Positions 37,653 to 45,618 of a DNA stretch of 64,000 nucleotides are shown here, one piece after another (the first letter of the stretch is position 1; each line of letters opens with the position of its first letter). Source of the stretch: ASV31 sp965229765 (lineage in GTDB: Bacteria > Pseudomonadota > Alphaproteobacteria > Rhodobacterales > Rhodobacteraceae). The position numbers were made by a program, and so were the translations under genes. The DNA lies in contig CBDDJT010000003.1 in assembly GCA_965229765.1 (NCBI GenBank), positions 1,302,001 through 1,366,000 of the forward strand, given 5' to 3'. Under the pieces are notes generated by a model that did no database searches, was not told the DNA's origin, and saw only the letters and a program-made list of their open reading frames with translations.

Positions 37653-37943
37653 TTACCAGCGCTTGGTCTTGACGTTGTGGGTGTGGACGTGTTCGCCCTT
37701 GGGGATGTCGGCGATCACCTTGCCGATGTCCTCACCATACTTGATCGCGGTGTCTCCCGCTTTCAGGTCCTTCAGCGCGATCTTGTGGCCGATCGGCACA
37801 TCGGCGCCGGACGTAAGGCGAAAGGTCGAGTTGTCATGGGTGACGCAGCACAGCATGTCGGTGCCGGCCGTCAGCCCCTCGACTACGACGACGCCAACGT
37901 TGTCGGCGTGTTCGTGGACAAGAAGATGGGGGATGTCTGCCAT
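37653..37943 (-). CDS. suyA: (R)-3-sulfolactate sulfo-lyase, small subunit (SAF domain)
   Basis: 96-residue SAF-domain protein (MADIPHLLVHEHADNVGVVVVEGL at the start, HKIALKDLKAGDTAIKYGEDIG in the SAF core). The N-terminal SAF part and SuyB correspond to the two halves of altronate dehydratase. Located between the zinc dehydrogenase gene (13 bases) and suyB (12 bases). Releases sulfite and pyruvate from (R)-sulfolactate as part of SuyAB. Confidence 0.88.
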   Translation of the reverse strand: MADIPHLLVHEHADNVGVVVVEGLTAGTDMLCCVTHDNSTFRLTSGADVPIGHKIALKDLKAGDTAIKYGEDIGKVIADIPKGEHVHTHNVKTKRW

Positions 37944-37956
37944 GTTCGGGGTCTCC

Positions 37957-38937
37957 TCAGGCGTCAGGTTTCAGAATGATCTTGGGCGCGGCCACGCGAC
38001 CGGAACGGATGTCGGCAAAGGCTGCGGCACCCTCGGCAAGCGCGCGCGTCTCGGTCCAGTCAAGCGGGCCAAGCCGACCCTCGAACAGTGCCGAAGCGGT
38101 ATCGCGGAAATCCTGCGCCGTATAGGTATAGGTGCCGATGAAGGTGATCTCCTGCAACGTCATGCGTCGCACGTCGAGTCCACCGGTGTCCTCGCCAAGC
38201 CCGATATGTACGATCACGCCGCCCGGCGTGGTCAGTGCCGAGGCGGCCGCGCGCGTGCCGGCGTATCCCACCGCGTCCACGATCAGCGGCGCGCCGGCCT
38301 CTGCCGCTGCCACTGCCTTGACGCCGCAGCGTTCGTTCAGAAAGGCGCGGCGGGCCTCGTTCGGTTCGGCCACCGTCACATTTGCGCAGCCCATTGCACG
38401 CAAGGCCAGCGCTGCGGCCAAACCGATCGCGCCGCCGCCGATGACAAGGGCACCGGCGTCCTCGCCCGGGTGCAGCGCTGCCAGACCAAGCCGTGCGGCA
38501 TGCCAGCTGACCGCCAGTGGCTCCGCAAGGGCGGCCTTGCCAAGCGACACTGCCTCGGGAACGGTGATCAGGTTTCGCGGGGGCATCGCCAGAAACTGGG
38601 CAAAGGCCCCTTCCCGCGGCGGCATCGAGATGATCTGCCGGTCTGGGCACAGATTCTCGCGCTCTGAACGGCAGGCCGGGCACAAGCCGCAAGTCACCAG
38701 CGGATTGACGGTGACACGTTCTCCGGTCCGGGGGCCCGCGACAATGGTCCCCGCAGCCTCGTGCCCCAGGATCAGCGGCGCGGGGCGCCGGTCATCATGG
38801 CCGAGGTAGGCGTGCATGTCAGATCCGCAGATGCCGACTGCCTCGACACGGACAAGCGCTTCGCCCTCCCGTGGCGTGGCATCCGGCACATCGCGGAATC
38901 CAAGCGTCTCGGGCGCGTCATAGACCAAGGCCTTCAT
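37957..38937 (-). CDS. Zinc-dependent alcohol dehydrogenase, probable DHPS 2-dehydrogenase (HpsO/HpsP role)
   Basis: 326-residue medium-chain zinc dehydrogenase. Seen: catalytic zinc ligands Cys37 (GICGSD) and His59-Glu60 (GHEAAG), structural zinc cysteines 83, 86, 89 and 97 (CGLCPACRSERENLC), and a Rossmann GGGAIGLAAAL. In Cupriavidus, HpsO and HpsP are two dehydrogenases that racemise DHPS through the 2-keto form; this enzyme and the neighbouring SDR are the natural candidates for the pair. It overlaps the SDR gene (ATGA). Which handedness it uses cannot be told. Confidence 0.78.
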   Translation of the reverse strand: MKALVYDAPETLGFRDVPDATPREGEALVRVEAVGICGSDMHAYLGHDDRRPAPLILGHEAAGTIVAGPRTGERVTVNPLVTCGLCPACRSERENLCPDRQIISMPPREGAFAQFLAMPPRNLITVPEAVSLGKAALAEPLAVSWHAARLGLAALHPGEDAGALVIGGGAIGLAAALALRAMGCANVTVAEPNEARRAFLNERCGVKAVAAAEAGAPLIVDAVGYAGTRAAASALTTPGGVIVHIGLGEDTGGLDVRRMTLQEITFIGTYTYTAQDFRDTASALFEGRLGPLDWTETRALAEGAAAFADIRSGRVAAPKIILKPDA

Positions 38938-39704
38938 TTTGCAGTGAACCCCCCATCAAGCATGAGAACCTGCCCGGTGACATACCGTGACGCTTCTGAA
39001 CACAGAAACAGCAGCGGTCCGTCCAGATCCTCCGGTTCGCCATTTCGGCCAATGCAGGTCTGCGCAGCGTTGCGCGCCGCCCGAGCCGGGTCATTGAACA
39101 CCGCCGCGGTCAGTTCGGTGCGAAAGAACCCCGGCGCAAGGGCGTTCGCGGTGATCCCCGCGTCCGACCACGCCTCGGCCATCGCGCGGGTCAACTGCGC
39201 CACGCCTCCTTTGGAGGCACCATAGGCAATACCGCCGGGAAACGCACGAAACGACTGCAAAGAGGCGAAATTCACGATCCGCCCCCAGCGCTTGCGCTTC
39301 ATCTCTGGCGCGAACCGCTGACTCAGGAAGAACGGTGCAGACAGGTTGATGGCCAGTGTTGCGTCCCAGCCCTCGGGCGTGACCTCGTCCGCAACTTCAC
39401 GAGTGTTCAGCCCCGCCGCGTGGACAAGGATGTCCGGCGCGCCGAAAGGCGCCGCTATGCGCGCCGCCAGACCGTCGAACCCGGCCCTGTCCGCCAGATC
39501 GCCGGGCACCGCGGCCGCCGACGCGCCGCCAATGTCGCGCCATGCCTCCAGCGCCTCGGTACGACGGGCAACGCCCACGACCCGCGCGCCCGCGCGCAAT
39601 AGGATCTCGGCCGCGTGGCGTCCCAGTCCAGAGCTTGCCCCGGTAACGCAGGCCACACGGTCCTCGACGCTGAAAAGATCGGGCAGACCCGGGGCGTCAG
39701 TCAT
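38934..39704 (-). CDS. Short-chain dehydrogenase, probable DHPS 2-dehydrogenase (HpsO/HpsP role)
   Basis: 256-residue classical SDR. Seen: cofactor motif TGASSGLG (residues 21-28), HAAGLN in place of NNAG, and catalytic Ser148, Tyr161 and Lys165 (YGASK). It overlaps hpsN by 8 bases and the zinc dehydrogenase by 4, so translation is coupled. The likely role is one arm of the racemisation of 2,3-dihydroxypropane-1-sulfonate enantiomers with the zinc enzyme. Assignment rests on context, as SDR sequence alone does not set substrate. Confidence 0.75.
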   Translation of the reverse strand: MTDAPGLPDLFSVEDRVACVTGASSGLGRHAAEILLRAGARVVGVARRTEALEAWRDIGGASAAAVPGDLADRAGFDGLAARIAAPFGAPDILVHAAGLNTREVADEVTPEGWDATLAINLSAPFFLSQRFAPEMKRKRWGRIVNFASLQSFRAFPGGIAYGASKGGVAQLTRAMAEAWSDAGITANALAPGFFRTELTAAVFNDPARAARNAAQTCIGRNGEPEDLDGPLLFLCSEASRYVTGQVLMLDGGFTAK

Positions 39705-41004
39705 CTGCGGAAAGGTCGAAGTTCTCTAGCGGGAAGTACTTTTTCAACCGGATGTCAGCGGTGCGCGCGTGCCCTTCCATGCCTTCCAGCCGGGCAATGC
39801 GCGCCGTGGCCTCGGCTACGGGCCGCACGCCTTCGCGCGTGGCCCGCTGCCACGTCACGATCTTCATGTACTTGTGCACGCTCAGCCCGCCCGTGTAGCT
39901 GGCCGCACCAGAGGTCGGCAGCACGTGGTTCGTGCCAGACGCCTTGTCACCGAAGGCAACCGTGGTCTCCTCGCCCAGAAACAGCGAGCCATAGCAGCCC
40001 AGCCGCGACAGCCACCAGTCAAGGTCCTCGGCCTGAACCGTCAGGTGTTCGGGCGCATAGTCGTCAGAAGTCGCCGCCATCTCCTCGCGGTCGGCGCAAA
40101 GGATCACCTCTGCATAGTCGCGCCATGCGGCGGCGGCGTTGTCGCGGTTCACCTCTGGCAGGTCGTCGATCAGAAGGGGCACCAGACGCATCACCTCTTC
40201 GGCCAGCGTGCGGTCGTCCGTCACCAGCCAGACCGGAGAGTTGTAGCCATGTTCTGCCTGCCCGACGAGATCGGTCGCCACAATCATGGGGTCGGCCTTG
40301 CCATCGGCAAGGATCAGGCTGTCGGTAGGGCCGGCGATCATGTCGATCCCCACGCGCCCGAACAGCATCCGCTTGGCCTCGGCGACGAACTGGTTGCCCG
40401 GCCCCACAAGGATGTTGGCCCGGGGCAACCCGAACAGACCAAATGTCATGGCCGCCACGCCCTGCACGCCACCCATCGCCAGGATCCTGTCCGCGCCGCA
40501 GACATGGGCGGCATAGATGATGGCCGGCGCAATTCCCACGTCCGGGCGGGGCGGCGAACACGCGACAATGTGCTTGCAGCCCGCGACCTTGGCCGTGGTG
40601 ACAGTCATGATCGCGCTGGCGATGTGGCTATAGCGGCCGCCTGGCACGTAGCATCCGGCGGCATCCACCGGGATGGCCTTTTGCCCCGCAATCAGGCCCG
40701 GCACCACCTCGACCTCGAAATCCCCGACGGTCGCAAGCTGTGCTTCGGCGAACTTCTTCACGTTGGCATGGGCAAAGTCGATGTCCCGGCGCAGTTTTTC
40801 GGGCACCATCGCAGCGGCGGCCGCGATGGCGTCCTCCGACAACACGATCTCGCCTTCGTATCGGTCGAACCGGGCCGCGTATTCCAGCGCTTTGGCATCG
40901 CCGCCGGCCTCGATGTCGTCGAGGATCTCGCGCACGACCTTCTTGGTCTCCGACGCGTCGCTCTTCGAGGTCAGGGTGGCTTTCTTGAGGTACTCTCTCG
41001 GCAT
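39697..41004 (-). CDS. hpsN: Sulfopropanediol 3-dehydrogenase, HisD-like
   Basis: 435-residue histidinol-dehydrogenase-family enzyme. HpsN oxidises (R)-DHPS with NAD to (R)-sulfolactate in two steps. Seen: zinc-site Gln249 and His252 (GQAEHG), IPVDAAGCYVPGGRYSHIASAIMT, LVGPGNQFVAEAKR and GMEGHARTADIRL, the same frame of motifs as HisD. Placement between a TRAP transporter and suyAB, with no other his biosynthesis genes, argues strongly for HpsN; automatic pipelines would often call it HisD. Confidence 0.87.
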   Translation of the reverse strand: MPREYLKKATLTSKSDASETKKVVREILDDIEAGGDAKALEYAARFDRYEGEIVLSEDAIAAAAAMVPEKLRRDIDFAHANVKKFAEAQLATVGDFEVEVVPGLIAGQKAIPVDAAGCYVPGGRYSHIASAIMTVTTAKVAGCKHIVACSPPRPDVGIAPAIIYAAHVCGADRILAMGGVQGVAAMTFGLFGLPRANILVGPGNQFVAEAKRMLFGRVGIDMIAGPTDSLILADGKADPMIVATDLVGQAEHGYNSPVWLVTDDRTLAEEVMRLVPLLIDDLPEVNRDNAAAAWRDYAEVILCADREEMAATSDDYAPEHLTVQAEDLDWWLSRLGCYGSLFLGEETTVAFGDKASGTNHVLPTSGAASYTGGLSVHKYMKIVTWQRATREGVRPVAEATARIARLEGMEGHARTADIRLKKYFPLENFDLSADD

Positions 41005-41013
41005 GTATCGGAC

Positions 41014-42342
41014 CTACTTGTAGATGTCAGGCAGAAGGACGGTCGAAATCGAGGGGACGTAGGCAATGCACAATGTCACCACGAGCATGAAAAAGACGAA
41101 CGGAATTGCGCGGTAGGCGATCTTGAGGATCGACTCCCCGGTGATACCCGCCACGACGAAAAGGTTCAGCCCCAATGGTGGCGTGATGAAACCCACCCCC
41201 AGCGCGGTTATCATCATGATGCAGAACTGGATCTCGTTCATGCCGATATCGTCCGCCAACGGCTTCAGGATCGGCGCGAGGATCACGATGTTCGGCGTCG
41301 TCTCCATCACGCAACCGGCCGCGATCAGGATGCCGACCATCAAGAGGATCAGCACCATTGGCTCGTCGCTGACCGACGTCGCAGCAGCGACGAACCCCTG
41401 GGGAACGCCGATTATGGCCAGCGCTTCGGCCAGGGGGGCCGAAAAGGCGATGATCGGCAGAATCACACCGTTCACCTTGGCCGAACTCACCAGCATCGAG
41501 GGAAAGTCGCTCAGCCGCAGGGTGCCAAGGAGGAATCCCATGATGATGGTCACGACGACGGCGGTCGCGCCCGCCTCGGTCGGCGTCAACCGGCCCGAGA
41601 AAATGCCGTAGAAGATGATCCCCGGCACAAGGAACGCATACCAGCCGGATTTCAGGGCGGCGCCCAGCCGGGTGAAATACTCGGCCATGCCGACGTTTCC
41701 GCCACCTTCCCAGCCATTGAGACGGTTCATGATGATGTTGGTGGCCAGGATAGACACCAGGATCGCCAATCCGGGGATCACGGCAGCCAGAAACAGGGTG
41801 GAGGCTGAAATGCCCAGAACAAGGCCGATGATGATGTAAGCGATGGACGGCGGGATAAGGATTCCGGTGCAGGCGCCCGCGGCGACCAACGCACACGCGT
41901 AGGGGCGCGGGTAGCCCGACTCGACCAGCCGGTCGATCGTCATGCGCCCGACGGCTGCTGCGCCCGCCGCGTCCGATCCCGAGATCGCCGCGAACATCCC
42001 GCAAACAAGCACCGTGGCAGACCCGAAGCCACCTTTTGCGAATTGCGTCAGCGCCTCGGCCACGTCGAGAAACTTCCGGCTCAGTCCCGTGCGCACCAGC
42101 ACGTCACCCGTCAGGATGAAAAGCGGCACGGCGGTCAGCGCGAAGAAGTCGATGCCAGAGAAGAGTTTCTCTCCGACCAGCCCCAGCGGAAGCGCGCCAG
42201 ACCAAAGCAGCATGACGATCGCCGCTGCGCCGATTGCGGCCCAGACTGGAACAGCCACCGCCACAAGGAACACGAAAAGGATCACCGACCCGTAGAAATC
42301 CCACCCGAGGATCACGGTCTGATCGAGTTGATTCCAAAGCAT
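41014..42342 (-). CDS. TRAP transporter large permease (DctM), DHPS uptake
   Basis: 442-residue inner-membrane DctM subunit with about 12 predicted segments. Seen: GLSRKFLDVAEALTQF, ISGSDAAGAAAVGRMTIDRLVESGYPRPYACALVAAGACTGILIPPSIAYIIIG and GFITPPLGLNLFVVAGI, typical of the family. Uses the ion gradient to import the ligand handed over by DctP. Nine bases before hpsN, so it corresponds to the HpsKLM-type DHPS importer. Confidence 0.88.
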   Translation of the reverse strand: MLWNQLDQTVILGWDFYGSVILFVFLVAVAVPVWAAIGAAAIVMLLWSGALPLGLVGEKLFSGIDFFALTAVPLFILTGDVLVRTGLSRKFLDVAEALTQFAKGGFGSATVLVCGMFAAISGSDAAGAAAVGRMTIDRLVESGYPRPYACALVAAGACTGILIPPSIAYIIIGLVLGISASTLFLAAVIPGLAILVSILATNIIMNRLNGWEGGGNVGMAEYFTRLGAALKSGWYAFLVPGIIFYGIFSGRLTPTEAGATAVVVTIIMGFLLGTLRLSDFPSMLVSSAKVNGVILPIIAFSAPLAEALAIIGVPQGFVAAATSVSDEPMVLILLMVGILIAAGCVMETTPNIVILAPILKPLADDIGMNEIQFCIMMITALGVGFITPPLGLNLFVVAGITGESILKIAYRAIPFVFFMLVVTLCIAYVPSISTVLLPDIYK

Positions 42343-42354
42343 CTGCCGATCTCC

Positions 42355-42870
42355 TCAGTCGAACAGCTTGTCGCCTTCGTAGACGGGTCGTCCCGCACGA
42401 AGGTCCGCGACATCGCGCAGAATGGATTGGACAAGGCGCAAGAGCACCAGAGCGAAGCCGACCGGCACCGCCATCAGGAACCAGACGCGGCTGATCCGAA
42501 GGCCATCGGTGACCGATCCGAATTTCGCAGCAACGTGCACGGTTTCAAGCGAGTGGTAGAGTGCCACCAGCGCCACGGCGACCATAACGAGGTCGCCGAA
42601 GAGATAAAGCAGCGCCTTTGCGCGGGGTCCGACATAGTGCATCAGAACATCTATGCGGATATGGCCCCGCTCGCGCACCGCCGCCGCGGCCCCGATCCAC
42701 GCGAGGTAGATGAACGAATAGCGCACGATCTCTTCGCCCCAGATCGACGAATAGCTCAGCAACTCCCGTCGCAGGACCTCGATGAACATGGTGGCGACAA
42801 GCATCACATAGAATACCAGAAGCGCCCATCGCTCGGCGTTCCGGTTCAGGTTGTTCAGGATCTGCGACAT
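42355..42870 (-). CDS. TRAP transporter small permease (DctQ), DHPS uptake
   Basis: 171-residue four-segment inner-membrane DctQ subunit. Seen: RRELLSYSSIWGEEIVRYSFIYLAWIGAAAAVRERGHIRIDV, the DctQ core. It lies between DctP (112 bases, with a hairpin) and DctM (12 bases). It joins the large permease in the membrane and is needed for transport. Confidence 0.86.
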   Translation of the reverse strand: MSQILNNLNRNAERWALLVFYVMLVATMFIEVLRRELLSYSSIWGEEIVRYSFIYLAWIGAAAAVRERGHIRIDVLMHYVGPRAKALLYLFGDLVMVAVALVALYHSLETVHVAAKFGSVTDGLRISRVWFLMAVPVGFALVLLRLVQSILRDVADLRAGRPVYEGDKLFD

Positions 42871-42942
42871 GGAGATCTCCCGTGTGCCGGCGCGGCATCA
42901 GCCGACGGCCCGGCATGCGGCAAGGGAATGTATGGGTCTGAT

Positions 42943-42972
42943 GTCCGGGGCGGGGTGGTCCCTGCCCCGGAC
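42943..42972 (-). terminator. Intercistronic hairpin between dctP and dctQ of the DHPS operon
   Basis: A 9-bp stem (GTCCGGGGC at 42943-42951, GCCCCGGAC at 42964-42972) with a 12-base loop lies directly after the dctP stop in transcription order. Likely boosts binding-protein expression over the permeases; no T tract, so full termination is unlikely. Confidence 0.6.
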
Positions 42973-42981
42973 CGCGCAGGA

Positions 42982-44127
42982 TCAGGCGTCGTGCACGTAG
43001 TAGCGGCCCATGGTGCCCGCCGCTTCTTCAAGCTTGGCGAACACATCCATCGAACCGGCAAGCTCGACCTTGAACTCATCCCATTCAGAGCGCTGATAGC
43101 CGCCTGCGGCCTGCCATTCGCCAAGCTGATCCGCGGTCAGCGAATGGAACTCGACGCCGGACTTGACCAGTTCAGCCATTGCGTAGGCCCGTGCCGAGGG
43201 CACTTTCGCAAGGTTCTGGTGAGCGGTCAGTTCACCGGCGAACTCGATGCCTTCCTGCACGTCGCCGGGCAGCGAGTTGAACCATTCAAGGTTCATCGAA
43301 TAGACCTGACTATCCGGCACCGCCTGGGTGAACGTCACATGGCTGAGGATGTCTTTGAAGCCGAACACGAACAGAGCGCCCACGGACGGGTCAAGCGCGT
43401 CGGCCACACCCTGCTTGATCGCCGACGGTGTTTCGCCCCAGGCCACCGGGGTCGGGTTGGCGCCGACCATGCGGTAATACTGTTGCAGCATCTTGGATCC
43501 GGGAACGCGGAACTTGATACCGGACATGTCGGCCGGCGTGATGACCGCGTCGCCGCCCTTGCGCACCGCAACGACCCGCGGGTCGATGTTGATGTAGAAC
43601 AACGCCTTGAAACCGGCCGCTTCGATCTTTGGATGCACCTCTGACTTCCACGCATCCGAGGTCACGAGGTTGGTGAAGCGCTGGTTGGAACCGCAGAAGT
43701 ACGGCATGTTGATGAGATCTGCCGCGCTTGCGAAAGGCGCGAAGTTCGAAAGCGAGTGCTGCGCGCACTGGATCGTGCCGGCCTGCACTGCCTGCACCAG
43801 CGCACCGCCGGCGCCCAGTTGGCCGCCCGGGGCAAGCTTGACATATACCTTGCCGTTCGTGGCGTTCTGGATGTTCTCTTTCAGATCAAGCTGCATGATC
43901 GGATAGCTGCGCGAAGCGCCCAGCACATAGGCCGTGGCCAGCGTCATGGTGTACTCGGCCGCTTCTTCCCGCTCGCGCTCTTCGCGGGCGGTCTGCGCAG
44001 TGGCCTCGCTCGACCAAAGCAAGCCGCCAGCCCCGGCGACCATCGCCGCGGTAAAACCGCCTGCCCCGGTCAGCTTCAGGAAATTGCGGCGCTCTTGCGA
44101 GATCCGCTCCATCTTGTCACGAGCCAT
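42982..44127 (-). CDS. TRAP transporter substrate-binding protein (DctP), Tat-type signal, DHPS uptake
   Basis: 381-residue periplasmic DctP-family protein. The N-terminus ERRNFLKLTGAGGF (Arg13-Arg14) followed by a mild hydrophobic stretch (residues 22-38) and ATAQ near residue 44 is a classic twin-arginine signal, so export is probably after folding. Seen later: FRVPGSKMLQQYYRMVGANPTPVAWGETPSAIKQGVADA, the ligand-carboxylate/sulfonate Arg region of the family. GGGAGG lies before the ATG, inside the end of the preceding small gene, which overlaps by 11 bases. Ligand DHPS inferred from the operon. Confidence 0.86.
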   Translation of the reverse strand: MARDKMERISQERRNFLKLTGAGGFTAAMVAGAGGLLWSSEATAQTAREEREREEAAEYTMTLATAYVLGASRSYPIMQLDLKENIQNATNGKVYVKLAPGGQLGAGGALVQAVQAGTIQCAQHSLSNFAPFASAADLINMPYFCGSNQRFTNLVTSDAWKSEVHPKIEAAGFKALFYINIDPRVVAVRKGGDAVITPADMSGIKFRVPGSKMLQQYYRMVGANPTPVAWGETPSAIKQGVADALDPSVGALFVFGFKDILSHVTFTQAVPDSQVYSMNLEWFNSLPGDVQEGIEFAGELTAHQNLAKVPSARAYAMAELVKSGVEFHSLTADQLGEWQAAGGYQRSEWDEFKVELAGSMDVFAKLEEAAGTMGRYYVHDA

Positions 44128-44335
44128 TTTTTCCTCCCTTTGGTTCGTTCATGTCGTTTTCGTTGGATTTGGCGGCCGCCTCGCGCTGCAAGATCAACAC
44201 GACAAAGGCGAGCGAGGCGGCAAAAAGCACCAGCATCTCGCGCACGTCGTCCAGAAATTGCGTGCCGCCGAAGGCACCGATCACCACGTTTCCGATGAAT
44301 ATGGCGAACAGGACCGCGCCCACGACCGCAAACAT
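44117..44335 (-). CDS. Small two-segment membrane protein heading the DHPS operon
   Basis: 72-residue protein I do not recognise. ATG 44335 is preceded by GGAGG at 6 bases. Two hydrophobic stretches (about residues 2-20, FAVVGAVLFAIFIGNVVIG, and 34-50, EMLVLFAASLAFVVLIL) are followed by a charged Asn/Lys/Glu-rich tail. The stop overlaps the dctP start by 11 bases and its last codons carry the dctP ribosome site, so the two are translationally coupled. It is first in the transcript behind the LacI operators. Probably an inner-membrane accessory of the TRAP transporter or only a leader for coupling. Confidence 0.72.
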   Translation of the reverse strand: MFAVVGAVLFAIFIGNVVIGAFGGTQFLDDVREMLVLFAASLAFVVLILQREAAAKSNENDMNEPKGGKNGS

Positions 44336-44364
44336 GGCAAGCCTCCCACTGCCGATTCCCGGTG

Positions 44365-44402
44365 ACTGTAAGCGCTTACATATCCCTATGCAAGCGCTTA
44401 CA
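44365..44402 (-). promoter_or_regulatory. Double LacI-type operator over the DHPS operon promoter
   Basis: TGTAAGCGCTTACA (44367-44380) is a perfect 14-bp palindrome centred on CG; TGCAAGCGCTTACA (44389-44402) matches it at 13 of 14 positions. Centres are 22 bp apart, two helical turns. On the minus strand TTGCAT (44393-44388) and TACAGT (44370-44365) are 17 bases apart, a plausible -35/-10 pair, so each operator covers one promoter element. This is the layout of repression by the adjacent LacI regulator. Confidence 0.72.
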
Positions 44403-44467
44403 TGGGTATTGATCGCAGCAGGCAAGCGTATAGGCTTGGCCAAAGGACTGTTCTGAAGGTCATTTCG

Positions 44468-45526
44468 ATGAAACCGGTGGTCACCCGGATGCACGCGACA
44501 GAGCCCGACCCGGGCTCACCCACACTGGCGGACGTTGCACAGCTTTCCGGCGTGTCCACCGCCACCGTTTCGCGTTGCCTGAACACACCTGCGCGCGTGT
44601 CCGAGGACACCCGGCGGCGTGTCCTCGACGCAGTGCGTCAGCTTGGGTACGCGCCCAACTTCGGCGCACGCGCGCTGGCCTCTCGCCGGACCGACACGTT
44701 TGGCGCTATCATCCCCACGATGGAAGCCGCCATCTTCGCCCGCGGGCTACAGGCATTTCAGGACGAACTTGGTCGGCAGGGGATCACCTTGCTGGTGGCC
44801 TCATCCTCCTACAGCCCCGAACTGGAAGAGGAACAGATCCGCGCGCTCGTCGCACGCGGGGCGGACGCGCTCTTGCTTATCGGTCACGACCGGACACCCG
44901 AAAGCTACGCTTTTCTTGCAAAGCAGCGAACGCCGCACGTCCTTGCATGGACCTATGACGCCTCGCGAGAGTTCCAGTCGATCGGATTCGACAATCGCCG
45001 GGCAATGTCGTCCCTAGCCGATAGGGTTCTTCACCTCGGCCACCGCAACATCGGGCTGATCTCTGCCCCCCGGGCAGGCAATGACAGGGCGCGCCAGCGA
45101 TGCGAGGGCGTCAAGGCCGCACTCGACGCCCGCGGACTGTCCGCAGAACACTTGAAGGTGATCGAGACACCCTATTCCATCGCCAACGGTGCCGCCGCGT
45201 TCGAAGAACTGATGTCGCAAGGCCGTCGTCCCAGCGTCGTCATGTGCGGCAATGACGTGCTGGCGGCCGGTGCGCTGTCCAGAGCACGCACGATGGGCAT
45301 ACGTGTTCCCGATGACGTCTCGATCACCGGGTTTGACGACATCGATATCGCCGAGATTGTCACCCCTGCCCTGACCACCGTTCACGTGCCCCACCGGGCC
45401 ATGGGCCGGGGTGCCGCCAGAATGCTGATTGCCATGCGCAACGGTGAAGACCCGGGACCCAGCGTCGAACTGAAGGCGACCATCGCCAACAGGGAATCGC
45501 TTGGCCACGCCCCTTGGTTCGGGTGA
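44468..45526 (+). CDS. LacI-family regulator of the DHPS operon
   Basis: 352-residue LacI/GalR regulator: N-terminal helix-turn-helix (about residues 19-40, TLADVAQLSGVSTATVSRCLN), hinge YAPNFGARALASRR, then an effector-binding domain (DTFGAIIPTMEAAIFARGLQAFQDELG). I choose ATG 44468, preceded by GAAGG; the upstream ATG at 44402 lies inside operator 2 and would add 22 residues with no family match. Divergent from the sulfonate operon with two palindromic operators between. Effector likely DHPS, sulfolactate or a pathway intermediate. Confidence 0.87.
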   Translation: MKPVVTRMHATEPDPGSPTLADVAQLSGVSTATVSRCLNTPARVSEDTRRRVLDAVRQLGYAPNFGARALASRRTDTFGAIIPTMEAAIFARGLQAFQDELGRQGITLLVASSSYSPELEEEQIRALVARGADALLLIGHDRTPESYAFLAKQRTPHVLAWTYDASREFQSIGFDNRRAMSSLADRVLHLGHRNIGLISAPRAGNDRARQRCEGVKAALDARGLSAEHLKVIETPYSIANGAAAFEELMSQGRRPSVVMCGNDVLAAGALSRARTMGIRVPDDVSITGFDDIDIAEIVTPALTTVHVPHRAMGRGAARMLIAMRNGEDPGPSVELKATIANRESLGHAPWFG

Positions 45527-45618
45527 CGCCTGCCGGGTGCCCGCGTCCGCGCCGGAAACAAGGCGCAACGGTGGGAATTTCCATCTAGCTTCGCAGAATG
45601 CCCGCCAAGGAGATCATG

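Noticed and set aside
39697..41004. Calling this gene histidinol dehydrogenase (hisD)
   Set aside because: Zinc-site motifs are shared with HisD, but the neighbours are a TRAP importer and suyAB, not his genes, so HpsN is the better call.
44402..44467. Upstream start codon for the DHPS LacI regulator
   Set aside because: It lies inside operator 2, has no ribosome site and adds residues without family similarity; ATG 44468 has GAAGG upstream.
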